A DNA stretch of 64,000 bases from Flavobacteriaceae bacterium GF1. GTDB taxonomy: Bacteria > Bacteroidota > Bacteroidia > Flavobacteriales > Flavobacteriaceae. The notes under the pieces are model-generated. The model was not told the DNA's origin and did no database searches. It saw nothing but the letters and a program-made list of their open reading frames with translations. Positions within the stretch are counted from its first letter, which is position 1. Each line of letters opens with the position of its first letter. This document shows positions 34,200-43,308 of this stretch, piece by piece. A program made the translations under genes and the position numbers. Where the stretch lies: NCBI GenBank assembly GCA_009797885.1, contig WNKP01000001.1, forward strand, positions 496,001 through 560,000. Direction: 5' to 3'.

Positions 34200-36098
34200 A
34201 TGAGTGATCCAATAAAACACGAATGCGGCATCTCATTGATCCGCCTGTTGAAACCGCTGGAATACTACAAGGAAAAGTACGGCACTGCGTTTTACGGAGT
34301 GAACAAAATGTACTTAATGATGGAAAAGCAGCACAATCGGGGTCAGGATGGTGCAGGCTTTGCCAGTATTAAGTTGGATATGGCCCCTGGGGAGCGATAC
34401 ATAAGCCGTGTGCGATCTATAGCACAACAGCCCATACAGGATATTTTTAAGCAGATCAATGACCGAATAAATGCTACCATCTCGCAAAATCCACAGTATT
34501 GGGACAATGTCGCCTTACAGAAAAAAGAAATCCCCTATGTTGGTGAACTGCTCCTAGGACACGTTCGCTATGGTACTTTTGGCAAGAACAGTATAGAGAG
34601 TGTCCATCCCTTTCTTCGTCAAAACAATTGGATGCACCGCAACCTGATTGTAGCGGGCAATTTTAACATGACCAATGTTGATGAGCTCTTCGGAAATTTG
34701 GTGGATTTGGGACAACATCCCAAGGAAATGGCAGATACCATTACGGTTATGGAAAAGATCGGGCATTTTTTGGATGATGCCGTGGCCAAACTATACAAGG
34801 AAATCAAAAAGGAAGGGTTCAATAAAAAAGAAGCTTCGCCCCATATCGCAGAACGGCTGAACATTGCCAAAATTCTGAAAAAATCCTCCAAAAACTGGGA
34901 TGGCGGTTACACCATGGGCGGGATGATGGGTCATGGTGATGCCTTTATGCTAAGGGATCCTTCGGGAATCCGTCCTTGTTATCATTATCAAGATGATGAA
35001 GTTGTTGTGGTAGCATCGGAACGGCCGGCCATACAGACCGTTTTCAATGTAAAATATGAAGATGTCAAAGAATTGGAGCCCGGTCATGCCCTGATCATTA
35101 AAAAAAATGGAACCGTCAATATCCAAGAAGTGCTGCCGCCCAAAGAACGAAAAGCCTGTTCCTTTGAACGTATCTATTTTTCCAGGGGAAGTGATAAGGA
35201 GATCTACAGGGAACGCAAACTTTTGGGCAAACTGGTATTTCCCGAAATCTTAAAAGCCATTGATGGTGATTTGGCCAATACCGTCTTTTCCTATATTCCC
35301 AATACGGCAGAGACATCCTTTATGGGAATGATCAAAGAGGCACAGAACTATTTGAATAGAAAAAAGGAGGACCAAATCTTAAAACTGGGTGCCAATATCA
35401 CCAAGGAAGAACTGCACAAAATTCTGGATGTTAGGCCAAGAATAGAGAAAGTGGCCATCAAAGATGCCAAACTACGCACTTTTATAACTCAGGATAGCAG
35501 TCGGGACGATTTGGTCACCCATGTCTATGATATCTCTTATGGTTCCGTAAAACCAACGGATAATTTGGTCATCATCGATGACAGTATCGTCCGGGGAACC
35601 ACTTTGAACAAAAGTATTTTGAGGATGTTGGATCGTCTCAACCCCAAGAAAATTGTTGTCGTTTCCTCCGCTCCCCAGATTCGATATCCGGATTGTTACG
35701 GCATTGACATGGCAAAATTAGAGGACTTTGTTGCCTTTAGGGCTGCTTTGGCCCTGCACAAGGATAGGGGCACCAGCGAGGCCATCCATCAAATCTACCA
35801 AAAGTGCAAGGCACAGGTGCAGCATAAGGACGCTCAAGTACACAATTATGTACAAGAGCTTTACGAACCATTTACGGCACAGGAGATATCCGATAAGATT
35901 TCGGAGATATTAAGTCCAAAGGAAATCAATGCCGAGGTTAAAATTATATACCAAACCATAGAAAGCCTGCATAAGGCCTGTCCCAAAAATCTTGGTGATT
36001 GGTACTTTACCGGGAACTATCCAACCCCAGGCGGAAATAGGGTGGTCAACCGTGCCTTCATCAACTTTTTTGAGGGAAAGAATCAACGCGCCTACTAA
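34200..36098 (+). CDS. PurF-like amidophosphoribosyltransferase, long form
   Basis: A 632-residue class II glutamine amidotransferase fused to a phosphoribosyltransferase domain. The N-terminal nucleophile is Cys9 in HECGISLIR, so eight residues would be removed by self-processing. The glutaminase domain covers about 9-290. The PRPP-binding loop VIIDDSIVRGTTL is near residue 460. It is about 120 residues longer than typical PurF, with extra segments near residue 70 and after the PRPP loop. Bacteroidota often carry this long form, sometimes beside a normal PurF. First-step purine synthesis (PRPP to phosphoribosylamine) is likely but not certain for this paralogue. Confidence 0.85.
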   Translation: MSDPIKHECGISLIRLLKPLEYYKEKYGTAFYGVNKMYLMMEKQHNRGQDGAGFASIKLDMAPGERYISRVRSIAQQPIQDIFKQINDRINATISQNPQYWDNVALQKKEIPYVGELLLGHVRYGTFGKNSIESVHPFLRQNNWMHRNLIVAGNFNMTNVDELFGNLVDLGQHPKEMADTITVMEKIGHFLDDAVAKLYKEIKKEGFNKKEASPHIAERLNIAKILKKSSKNWDGGYTMGGMMGHGDAFMLRDPSGIRPCYHYQDDEVVVVASERPAIQTVFNVKYEDVKELEPGHALIIKKNGTVNIQEVLPPKERKACSFERIYFSRGSDKEIYRERKLLGKLVFPEILKAIDGDLANTVFSYIPNTAETSFMGMIKEAQNYLNRKKEDQILKLGANITKEELHKILDVRPRIEKVAIKDAKLRTFITQDSSRDDLVTHVYDISYGSVKPTDNLVIIDDSIVRGTTLNKSILRMLDRLNPKKIVVVSSAPQIRYPDCYGIDMAKLEDFVAFRAALALHKDRGTSEAIHQIYQKCKAQVQHKDAQVHNYVQELYEPFTAQEISDKISEILSPKEINAEVKIIYQTIESLHKACPKNLGDWYFTGNYPTPGGNRVVNRAFINFFEGKNQRAY

Positions 36099-36194
36099 AC
36101 AGTTTATCGTTCATAAAGTGTATTTTGTCGATGAAAATGACCCTTCACCGTCTTTTTGGCAATGAGTTCTTACGTCCCTATAAATTAGCTATTG

Positions 36195-36268
36195 CCATAG
36201 CATAAGTAGGTTAAGTTCATGGTAAGATTTGGGGCAAAAAAGGTGGAGATATCTCCACCTTTTTTATT
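36195..36268 (+). ncRNA. Candidate small RNA, copy 1 of 3
   Basis: Conserved block 36195-36234 starts CCATAGCATAAGTAGG and ends GATTTGGGG. CCAT (36195-36198) can pair with ATGG (36219-36222); the stem can extend by one G-U and one A-U pair. The loop of 20 bases is almost identical in all copies. An intrinsic terminator follows: A-run, perfect palindrome GGTGGAGAT/ATCTCCACC (36242-36259), then TTTTTT. A TTTG at 36155-36158 is followed about 20 bases later by TATAAAT, a weak promoter. Strand is set by the terminator. No coding capacity is evident. Confidence 0.7.
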
Positions 36269-36374
36269 TTATGTCATCCCAACTTCAAGCTTTGTGATCC
36301 TTTTCCTAACCTTTTATAGTCCATTGTTTTCCTTATGGTATTTCAACCAAATAAAATGGCTTTCGTCTAAAAGC

Positions 36375-36406
36375 TTTCCCTCGGAAAAACCCTTGGCCTA
36401 CATTTG
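36375..36406 (+). promoter_or_regulatory. Promoter of small-RNA copy 2
   Basis: TTTC (36375-36378), then 20 bases, then TACATTTG (36399-36406), a full match to TAnnTTTG. The conserved RNA block starts six bases later, so transcription would begin at or near its first base. Confidence 0.6.
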
Positions 36407-36411
36407 GGGAA

Positions 36412-36482
36412 CCATAGCATAAGTAGGTTAAGTTCATGGTAAGATTTGGGGAAGAAGGCGGAGTAACATCCGCCTTCTTTAT
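36412..36482 (+). ncRNA. Candidate small RNA, copy 2 of 3
   Basis: The same block as copy 1 (36412-36451) with no change in its first 38 bases. In front of it the base is A instead of G, so the closing pair is A-U where copies 1 and 3 have G-U, a change that keeps the stem. The terminator stem is AAGAAGGCGGA / TCCGCCTTCTT (36452-36479), unrelated in sequence to copy 1 although the shape is kept. The promoter with TACATTTG is immediately upstream. This is the best-supported unit of the array. Confidence 0.75.
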
Positions 36483-36594
36483 GTTTGACTCCCAAGGGAT
36501 TATGTTAAAATTGTCGTTTTAGCAAATCACAAATCCATCAAAAATTTCTTCGAATTTCTTTGTTATTTCCCACAATACCAGTAATTTAGTTTTG

Positions 36595-36667
36595 CCATAG
36601 CATAAGTAGGTTAAGTTTATGGTAAGATTTGGGACGAAAAGGGCAGGAGCTTTCCTGCCCTTTTCTA
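36595..36667 (+). ncRNA. Candidate small RNA, copy 3 of 3
   Basis: The block at 36595-36633 differs from copy 1 by a single C-to-T change in the loop (TTTATGG instead of TTCATGG). The terminator stem is AAAAGGGCAGGA / TCCTGCCCTTTT with loop GCTT (36637-36664). TAGTTTTG (36587-36594), a full TAnnTTTG match, abuts the block. A TTTG at 36559-36562 is 24 bases further up, longer than usual. The unit is separated from the convergent superoxide dismutase gene by that gene's own terminator. Confidence 0.72.
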
Positions 36668-36692
36668 TTGTCCAAATATCGTTGTCCCAAAT

Positions 36693-36720
36693 AAAAAAAG
36701 CACGACAAAACCGCCGTGCT
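36693..36720 (-). terminator. Intrinsic terminator of superoxide dismutase gene
   Basis: On the minus strand AGCACG / CGTGCT flank a 10-base loop and are followed by a run of seven U. It lies 25 bases after the gene's stop codon. Confidence 0.8.
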
Positions 36721-36745
36721 CTTTTCTTCCAATTTTATGGAGGAC

Positions 36746-37354
36746 CTACTTGTTTTGCTCGTAGTTCTCTGCCACCTTGTCCCAATTGATCACATTAAAA
36801 AATGCCGTAACATAATCCGGTCTTCTATTCTGATAGTTCAGATAATAGGCATGTTCCCAAACATCCAGTCCCAAAATGGGATGTCCATCACAGGAAACCC
36901 CCGGCATCAACGGATTATCTTGGTTTGGTGTGGAGCAAATTTCCAACTTTCCCCCTTTGTGTACACACAACCATGCCCATCCGGATCCAAAACGGGTACC
37001 CGCAGCCGCACTGAATTGCTCTTTGAAGGCATCAAAGGAACCAAATGATTCATTTATGGCATCCGCCAAATCACCTGATGGGGCGCCTCCACCATCTGGA
37101 GACATTACTTCCCAAAAAAGATTGTGGTTATAATATCCCCCACCATTATTTCGTACGGCACCATTGGTCATGTCCATACCCGTAAGAATATCCGTTATGG
37201 ATTTGTTCTCCAAATCCGTTCCTTCAATTGCACCGTTCAACTTGGTGGTATATCCATTGTGGTGCTTGGTATGGTGAATTTCCATGGTCCTAGCATCAAT
37301 ATGTGGTTCCAATGCATCATAGGCATAGGGTAAATTAGGTAGTTCAAAAGCCAT
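36746..37354 (-). CDS. sodA: Superoxide dismutase, Mn/Fe family (Mn-like)
   Basis: A 202-residue superoxide dismutase, converting superoxide to peroxide and oxygen. Metal ligands are His27 (EIHHTKHH), His77 (YYNHNLFW), Asp164 and His168 (LDVWEHAYY). Gly73 together with Gln145 in NQDNPLM matches the manganese type; the iron type normally carries the active-site Gln at the first position. A cambialistic enzyme is possible. There is no signal peptide, so it is cytoplasmic. It converges on the small-RNA array and is divergent from the AddA-like gene. Confidence 0.94.
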   Translation of the reverse strand: MAFELPNLPYAYDALEPHIDARTMEIHHTKHHNGYTTKLNGAIEGTDLENKSITDILTGMDMTNGAVRNNGGGYYNHNLFWEVMSPDGGGAPSGDLADAINESFGSFDAFKEQFSAAAGTRFGSGWAWLCVHKGGKLEICSTPNQDNPLMPGVSCDGHPILGLDVWEHAYYLNYQNRRPDYVTAFFNVINWDKVAENYEQNK

Positions 37355-37388
37355 AATGTTGATTTTTTAGAGTTTGTAATCTGTTTAT

Positions 37389-37396
37389 CAAAAATA
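37389..37396 (-). promoter_or_regulatory. Promoter -7 element for superoxide dismutase gene
   Basis: The minus strand reads TATTTTTG, matching TAnnTTTG, 35 bases before the ATG. The -33 box is not clear. Confidence 0.4.
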
Positions 37397-37472
37397 AGCT
37401 TTTCATAAACAAAGTACGTTCTTTACAATGTTAACAAGATGGTAAGATTATGTACCTTGTGAAAAAAACCAC

Positions 37473-40400
37473 TTGCCATCTGGGTTCCACATATATAATG
37501 CCTCAGCAGGTTCCGGTAAAACCTACCAACTTACCCGGTCTTATTTAAAACTTGTCCTCTCCAATATTGCGGCGCAACGGTTTAGGGAAATCTTGGCGCT
37601 TACATTCACCAATAAAGCCGTGGAAGAGATGAAGACCAGAATACTGGACAGTCTTTACCGCTTTGGAAATCCAGAAATTAATAAAGACGATAATCCCATG
37701 TTTTTGGAGCTGGCCATAGAACTTGGACTATCTTCCACCGAAATGGAAAAGAGGTCATCCAATGCCCTAAAGCTTTTGCTGCACAATTATGATTTTTTTG
37801 AAGTTTCTACCATAGATAAGTTTACTCATAGGGTAATTAAGGCTTTTGCAAAGGATTTGAAGGTTTCGCAACATTTTGAGGTGGAACTGGATACCGAACT
37901 CTTGTTGGATGGGGCCATTGCCCAACTTCTCCAACGTGTTGGAGATGAACCGCAACTGCAAAAAATACTTATCGCTTTTTCATTGGAAAAGGTCGAATCC
38001 GATAAGAGTTGGACCATTATAAAAGACCTCAAGAATATTGGAGGACTCCTCTTTAAAGAGAACCACTATGTCCACCTAAAAGCTTTGGTTGGCAAGGAAA
38101 TTGGAGATTTTGAGGAACCGAAAACATTCTTCAGCACAAAGATTGCTTCACTGTCAAGCCACATCACCGAATATGCCGCCAAGGCCTTAAAAATGATTCA
38201 GGACAATGGTCTGGAGTTCTCCGATTTCAAGGGCGGTTATTTTCCAAAATTCATGCGTGCACTTCAATCAGGCAATCACAAAGTGGATTTTAAGGCCGCC
38301 TGGAAACAACATTTTGATGAAACCCCACTATATACCAAAAGTTGTCCTGAGCATACCAAAATTAAATTGGATGAATTGCATCCCCATTTTTCATCTTTGT
38401 TCAAAAGCATCAAGGAAAATGTCCATGCCCTCGCATTCTTTAAAAATGTCTACACCAACATTCTTCCCCTTACGGTACTCAATGAAATTGCAAAAGAAGT
38501 CTCCGCACTTCAAAAGGAGCGGGAAATCCTTCATATTTCAGAGTTCAACAAACTCATTTCCAACGAAATCACCAACCAACCCGTCCCTTATATCTATGAA
38601 CGCCTGGGAGAAAAGTACAGGCACTACTTTATAGATGAGTTCCAGGATACGTCCAAAATGCAATGGGAAAATCTGGTTCCCCTAATTGGCAATGCCCTGG
38701 AAACGGAAAATCTGAACGGTGAGAAGGGTTCTTTGTTATTGGTGGGTGATGCAAAACAATCCATTTACAGATGGCGTGGTGGGAATCCCAAACAGTTTTT
38801 GGGCCTGAGTGACAAATCCCAAAATCCGTTCACCATAGCCCCAGAAGTCCACAATCTGGATACCAACTGGCGTAGTTATGATTCCGTAGTTGAATTCAAC
38901 AACGCTTTTTTTGGCCACATTGCACCGTACTTTAAAGAAATAGGGTACCAAAAACTATATTCCGAACAATGTCAACAGCAAACAAACCACAAAAAAGGAG
39001 GGTACATAGAGATCGGGTTTGCCCCAAGTACCGTTGAGGACAGCACCATTTTTTATTGCGAGAACGTCTTGAAAACGATCCAACGCATTTTAAACAAAGG
39101 CTTTCACTTAAATGATATTTGTATTCTGGTCCGAAAAAACCACCATGGTATACTCTTGGCGAATTATTTGACTGAACACGGTATTCCCATAATTTCGTCC
39201 GAGGCCCTTTTACTGGCCAATAATCCCGAAGTACAATTCTTGGTGTCCCTATTACGATTTTTGGACAATCCTTTGGAAAAAGCACTTCAATTTGATGTGC
39301 TCGAATACCTTTTTAAAACGAATAAAGAGCGACACCATTTCATAATTGAACATTTGGGCAGTTTGCCGGCCTATTTAAAAAAACAGTATGCCTATGACAT
39401 ATCCATTGAAAGCGGTAGGCCCGTATTGGATATTTTGGAAAGGGCAATCGCTTCTTTTCATTTATCGGAAAAATGTGGTGCACATGTGGTCCATTTTTTG
39501 GATACCGTTTTGGAGATAGCGGAAAAAACAGGGGTGGGTATTTATGAATTCCTGGAATATTGGAACCTGAAAAAAGAGGTTTTGGCCATCTCCGCTCCAC
39601 AGGACAGGAATGCAGTTCGGCTTATGACCATCCACAAATCCAAAGGATTGGAATTTCAATTCGTCATTTTTCCCTTTGCGGATTCCAGGATCAAGGACAG
39701 GCTAAATTCAAAAAAAATATGGGTTCCCCTTTCCGCATCGGATTCCACAGGTATTCAAGAGGTATTGGTAAACGTGTCTCCGGAACTTGAGCACTACTCC
39801 GACGTTTCAAGGGAACTTTATACCTCCGAAAACCACCTCTCCGAGTTGGATGACATCAATGTGCTGTATGTTGCCTTGACAAGGGCCATTGAGGGCCTTT
39901 TTATCCTGACCAAGGAATCCAGGACCGAAACCTATGGCAAAATGTTCAAAAACTATTTGCTCCAAAAAGGCATTTGGGATTCCAACACCACGCGGTACCA
40001 GTTTGGAAAGTTTATGGAAACCATGGATAACCCACCGATAAAGACAACCACAAAGCAAATCCCATATACCTATAATACCGCTGACAATCTGCCAAAAATT
40101 GCCACGGCCTCCCAATCACTTTGGGAACCGGAAAAAAACAAATCGCTGGAATGGGGCAATATACTACATAGCATACTGGCAGAGATCAATACCTTACAGG
40201 ATGTTGATGGTGCCGTCCTTCGCGCGTTGACAATAGGCGATGTTTCCCAATATGATGCGGAACCAATAAGGGACACCATTCTCAAAATTCTTACCCATCC
40301 CCAACTTTCCGAATTTTTCCAAGAAAAAAGCATGGGCAGGAATGAAGTTGAAATACTGGATGGACATGGTCGCCTATACCGACCAGATCGCTTGGTTTTC

Positions 40401-40565
40401 CATGGAAAGCAGGTGGCGATCATCGATTACAAAACAGGTGCGTTCAATTCAAAACACCATCAGCAATTGGAATCCTATGCTACCGTTTTGGAAGAACTGG
40501 ATCTTGTTGTTACTCAAAAAATTTTGGTTTACATTGGCGAACAAATAGAACCTGTTTTCATTTAG
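37473..40565 (+). CDS. AddA-like UvrD helicase-nuclease
   Basis: A 1030-residue superfamily 1A helicase with a C-terminal nuclease. Walker A is NASAGSGKTYQLT (residues 9-21). The helicase DE-box is within FIDEFQDTSKMQWE and motif III within LLVGDAKQSIYRWRGG; a UvrD C-terminal motif is RLMTIHKSKGLEFQFVIFP. The RecB-type nuclease is at the end: RPDRLVFHGKQVAIIDYKTG with the Asp and Lys of PD-(D/E)xK. The start is TTG at 37473; no in-frame ATG or GTG lies upstream near it. The partner AddB-like protein is at 43309, separated by kbl and ompA. Double-strand break end processing is the expected role. Confidence 0.9.
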   Translation: MPSGFHIYNASAGSGKTYQLTRSYLKLVLSNIAAQRFREILALTFTNKAVEEMKTRILDSLYRFGNPEINKDDNPMFLELAIELGLSSTEMEKRSSNALKLLLHNYDFFEVSTIDKFTHRVIKAFAKDLKVSQHFEVELDTELLLDGAIAQLLQRVGDEPQLQKILIAFSLEKVESDKSWTIIKDLKNIGGLLFKENHYVHLKALVGKEIGDFEEPKTFFSTKIASLSSHITEYAAKALKMIQDNGLEFSDFKGGYFPKFMRALQSGNHKVDFKAAWKQHFDETPLYTKSCPEHTKIKLDELHPHFSSLFKSIKENVHALAFFKNVYTNILPLTVLNEIAKEVSALQKEREILHISEFNKLISNEITNQPVPYIYERLGEKYRHYFIDEFQDTSKMQWENLVPLIGNALETENLNGEKGSLLLVGDAKQSIYRWRGGNPKQFLGLSDKSQNPFTIAPEVHNLDTNWRSYDSVVEFNNAFFGHIAPYFKEIGYQKLYSEQCQQQTNHKKGGYIEIGFAPSTVEDSTIFYCENVLKTIQRILNKGFHLNDICILVRKNHHGILLANYLTEHGIPIISSEALLLANNPEVQFLVSLLRFLDNPLEKALQFDVLEYLFKTNKERHHFIIEHLGSLPAYLKKQYAYDISIESGRPVLDILERAIASFHLSEKCGAHVVHFLDTVLEIAEKTGVGIYEFLEYWNLKKEVLAISAPQDRNAVRLMTIHKSKGLEFQFVIFPFADSRIKDRLNSKKIWVPLSASDSTGIQEVLVNVSPELEHYSDVSRELYTSENHLSELDDINVLYVALTRAIEGLFILTKESRTETYGKMFKNYLLQKGIWDSNTTRYQFGKFMETMDNPPIKTTTKQIPYTYNTADNLPKIATASQSLWEPEKNKSLEWGNILHSILAEINTLQDVDGAVLRALTIGDVSQYDAEPIRDTILKILTHPQLSEFFQEKSMGRNEVEILDGHGRLYRPDRLVFHGKQVAIIDYKTGAFNSKHHQQLESYATVLEELDLVVTQKILVYIGEQIEPVFI

Positions 40566-40568
40566 ATT

Positions 40569-41762
40569 ATGTACGGAAAGATCAAAGAGCACTTAGACAA
40601 GGAATTGGAGGCAATTCAACAAGCCGGGCTTTTTAAAAAGGAGCGTGTCATTACTTCAGCCCAAAATGCGGTAATCAAGATTTCCACGGGAGAGGAGGTA
40701 ATCAACTTTTGTGCGAACAATTATTTAGGGCTTTCATCCCATCCCGATGTAATACAAGCGGCCAAAGATACCTTGGATACCCATGGCTTTGGAATGTCCT
40801 CGGTTCGATTCATTTGCGGGACCCAGGACATCCATAAGGAGTTGGAACAAAAAATAGCTGCGTTTTATGGAACGGAGGATACCATTCTTTATGCAGCAGC
40901 CTTTGACGCCAATGGTGGGGTGTTTGAACCCCTTCTTACCAATGAAGATGCCATTATTTCAGATTCGCTTAACCATGCATCCATTATTGATGGGGTTCGG
41001 CTATGCAAGGCCAAACGGTATAGATATGCCAACAACGATATGTCCGATTTGGAACAAAAGCTTATCGAGGCAAATCAGGAAGGGGCCCGATTCAAAATCA
41101 TAGTTACGGACGGCGTATTCTCCATGGATGGGCTATTGGCACCTTTGGACCATATCTGTACGCTTGCAGAAAAGTATGATGCCATGGTTATGGTAGACGA
41201 ATGCCATGCGGCAGGTTTTATTGGTTCAACCGGGAGGGGGACCCCGGAAGAAAAAAATGTGATGGGAAAAATAGACATCATTACCGGCACCTTGGGCAAG
41301 GCCTTGGGTGGGGCCATGGGTGGCTATACCACCGGCAAAAAGGAAATTATTGAAATGTTGCGGCAACGCTCTCGTCCGTATTTATTTTCCAATTCCCTGG
41401 CCCCTGCAATCGTGGGTGCCTCCATAAAGGTGTTCGATCTTCTGGACAAAGACACTTCGCTACGGGATAAACTACAATGGAACACGGACTATTTTAAGAA
41501 AGGGATAAAAGAGGCCGGTTTTGACATTATTGATGGAGACTCCGCCATAGTGCCCGTAATGTTGTACAATGCAAAACTGTCCCAGCAAATGGCGGACATG
41601 CTATTGAAGGAAGGTATCTATGTAATTGGATTTTTCTATCCCGTTGTTCCCAAGGAAAAAGCCCGGATAAGGGTTCAACTTTCCGCTGCCCATACCAAGG
41701 AACATCTCGATAGGGCAATCCATGCATTTGCCAAGGTGGGAAAGGCCCTAAATATCGTTTAA
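40569..41762 (+). CDS. kbl: Glycine C-acetyltransferase (2-amino-3-ketobutyrate CoA ligase)
   Basis: A 397-residue PLP enzyme of the alpha-oxoamine synthase family, linking threonine breakdown to glycine and acetyl-CoA. The PLP-Lys lies in [39 protein letters not shown] and [20 protein letters not shown] are typical of Kbl rather than BioF, and the length equals that of the family. It begins three bases after the AddA-like stop, so the transcript is shared even though the functions differ. No threonine dehydrogenase gene is in the window. Confidence 0.94.
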   Translation: MYGKIKEHLDKELEAIQQAGLFKKERVITSAQNAVIKISTGEEVINFCANNYLGLSSHPDVIQAAKDTLDTHGFGMSSVRFICGTQDIHKELEQKIAAFYGTEDTILYAAAFDANGGVFEPLLTNEDAIISDSLNHASIIDGVRLCKAKRYRYANNDMSDLEQKLIEANQEGARFKIIVTDGVFSMDGLLAPLDHICTLAEKYDAMVMVDECHAAGFIGSTGRGTPEEKNVMGKIDIITGTLGKALGGAMGGYTTGKKEIIEMLRQRSRPYLFSNSLAPAIVGASIKVFDLLDKDTSLRDKLQWNTDYFKKGIKEAGFDIIDGDSAIVPVMLYNAKLSQQMADMLLKEGIYVIGFFYPVVPKEKARIRVQLSAAHTKEHLDRAIHAFAKVGKALNIV

Positions 41763-41811
41763 CGGTACATTTTTATCCATGTAATGCCCCAAAAAAAAAT
41801 AAACGATTGAT

Positions 41812-41842
41812 TTTGTTAATAATTCTTAACAACTTACATTTG
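41812..41842 (+). promoter_or_regulatory. Consensus promoter of ompA-like gene
   Basis: TTTG (41812-41815) and TACATTTG (41835-41842), separated by exactly 19 bases, make a full consensus Bacteroidota promoter. The leader to the ATG at 41877 is about 28 bases and rich in A, as in strongly expressed genes of this phylum. Confidence 0.8.
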
Positions 41843-41876
41843 CAGCTGATAAACACTTAAACTTAAATTTTTGAAC

Positions 41877-43250
41877 ATGAAACATCTTAGCAAATTTTTT
41901 GTTGTTGCCTTACTTGTTTTAGGCTTTAACAACCTACAAGCGCAAGACGAAAATAATCCTTGGCAGGTGAGCTTTGGTGTAAACGCCATTGACGTTTATC
42001 CAACTGATGACAATTCAACAAGTGTCAACTTGCCTGCATATGAGACGGGTACACTTTTTAGCGAATATTTCAACGCAAACGATCACTGGAATATCTTGCC
42101 TTCCATTTCATACATCGCCGTTTCCAGATATATTGGTGATGGATTTTCAATCGGTGCCCGTGGGTCCTTGAATAGAATAGAAAATTTGGGTGATGTAAGG
42201 GTTGATGACGTCTCTCACTTCGCTGTTGATGGTATAATTAAGTATAATATTTTTCAAAACACCAAATTGGATCCATTCGTTGAAGTAGGTGGTGGTTATA
42301 CCTGGGTTGATGAGATTGGTGCCGGAACGGTAAATGGTGGTATTGGTGTGAATTATTGGTTCACCGACAATATTGGTGTTGTTCTACAAACGCAGTACAA
42401 GCACGCCTTTGAAGATTATGGAGTTAAGCATTTCCAACATTTGGGAGGTCTTAACATTAGGTTCGGTGGTACGGATACCGATGGTGATGGTATTTACGAC
42501 AGGGATGATGCTTGTCCTGAGGTAGCTGGACTGGAAGCCTTCAATGGTTGTCCTGATTCTGATGGTGACGGTATTGAAGATGGTAAGGATAGCTGTCCTG
42601 ACCAAGCTGGTTCCAAAGAAATGAACGGTTGTCCTGATTCTGACGGCGATGGTATAGCCGATAAGGATGATGCTTGTCCAAACGAAGCTGGTATTGCTGC
42701 TTTAGCAGGATGTCCAGATGCAGATGGCGACGGTGTTGCAGATGGACAGGACCAATGTCCAAACGAAGCTGGTCCTGCTGAGAACAACGGATGCCCTTGG
42801 CCAGATTCTGATGGCGACAGTGTTCTTGACAAAGACGATCAGTGCCCACAGGTTGCTGGTACCGTAGCCAATAACGGTTGCCCAGAAGTAACTGAAGAAG
42901 TTCAAAAGCAATTGAACGACTATGCTAGAACTATCTTGTTCGACACTGGTAAATCAAGTATCAAGGCTGAATCTACTTCAGTTATGGTAGATATCATCCA
43001 AATCTTGAACGAATATCCAAATGCCAAGTTCACTGTTGAAGGACATACCGATAGTGTTGGTAGTGCGAAATTGAACCAAAGCCTTTCAGAGAAGAGAGCC
43101 AATTCCGTTAGGGACTTCCTAATCGATAAAGGTATCGGGTCCGACAGATTGACAGCTATTGGTTATGGTGAAGAAAAGCCAATTGCCACTAACAATACAA
43201 GAGCGGGTAGAACGCAAAACAGAAGGGTTGAAATCAACCTTGTCAAATAA
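41877..43250 (+). CDS. OmpA family protein with TSP type-3 repeats
   Basis: A 457-residue outer-membrane protein. A signal peptide (about 1-22, ending Asn-Leu-Gln-Ala before Gln-Asp) is followed by an eight-strand-type beta-barrel (about 25-198), then five calcium-binding thrombospondin type-3 repeats (about 200-340) of the form DSDGDGI..DDACP..AG...GCP, and a C-terminal OmpA peptidoglycan-binding domain (about 345-457) with [25 protein letters not shown] 41877 is preferred over TTG 41871. The consensus promoter and strong terminator suggest an abundant structural protein anchoring the outer membrane to peptidoglycan. Confidence 0.95.
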   Translation: MKHLSKFFVVALLVLGFNNLQAQDENNPWQVSFGVNAIDVYPTDDNSTSVNLPAYETGTLFSEYFNANDHWNILPSISYIAVSRYIGDGFSIGARGSLNRIENLGDVRVDDVSHFAVDGIIKYNIFQNTKLDPFVEVGGGYTWVDEIGAGTVNGGIGVNYWFTDNIGVVLQTQYKHAFEDYGVKHFQHLGGLNIRFGGTDTDGDGIYDRDDACPEVAGLEAFNGCPDSDGDGIEDGKDSCPDQAGSKEMNGCPDSDGDGIADKDDACPNEAGIAALAGCPDADGDGVADGQDQCPNEAGPAENNGCPWPDSDGDSVLDKDDQCPQVAGTVANNGCPEVTEEVQKQLNDYARTILFDTGKSSIKAESTSVMVDIIQILNEYPNAKFTVEGHTDSVGSAKLNQSLSEKRANSVRDFLIDKGIGSDRLTAIGYGEEKPIATNNTRAGRTQNRRVEINLVK

Positions 43251-43277
43251 AGTTTAAGTAACATATTTATAGTAATG

Positions 43278-43302
43278 AGCCCCGACAATGTCGGGGCTTT
43301 TT
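43278..43302 (+). terminator. Strong intrinsic terminator after ompA-like gene
   Basis: AGCCCCGACA / TGTCGGGGCT with a one-base centre, followed by TTTTT. It ends 7 bases before the ATG of the AddB-like gene, which must therefore rely on read-through or a start very close to the terminator. Confidence 0.92.
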
Positions 43303-43308
43303 CATGTT

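Larger units (their letters stand above)
36099..36745. other. Intergenic region with small-RNA array
   Basis: A 647-base stretch between the PurF-like gene and the superoxide dismutase gene. No convincing protein frame is present. It holds three similar small transcription units (36195-36268, 36412-36482, 36595-36667) and the terminator of the superoxide dismutase gene at its right end. The spacers between units show no visible similarity to each other. Confidence 0.8.

Noticed and set aside
36190-36670. Short near-identical repeats suggesting a CRISPR array
   Set aside because: Only three copies, irregular spacing of 183-217 bases, and each copy is followed by its own terminator. No cas genes are near.
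42473-42890. Periodic DNA repeat resembling a tandem array
   Set aside because: It is the coding sequence of five TSP type-3 calcium-binding repeats in the OmpA-like protein, with the reading frame intact.
43288-43308. Earlier in-frame ATG for the AddB-like protein
   Set aside because: It lies inside the stem of a strong intrinsic terminator; ATG 43309 gives the usual family start.
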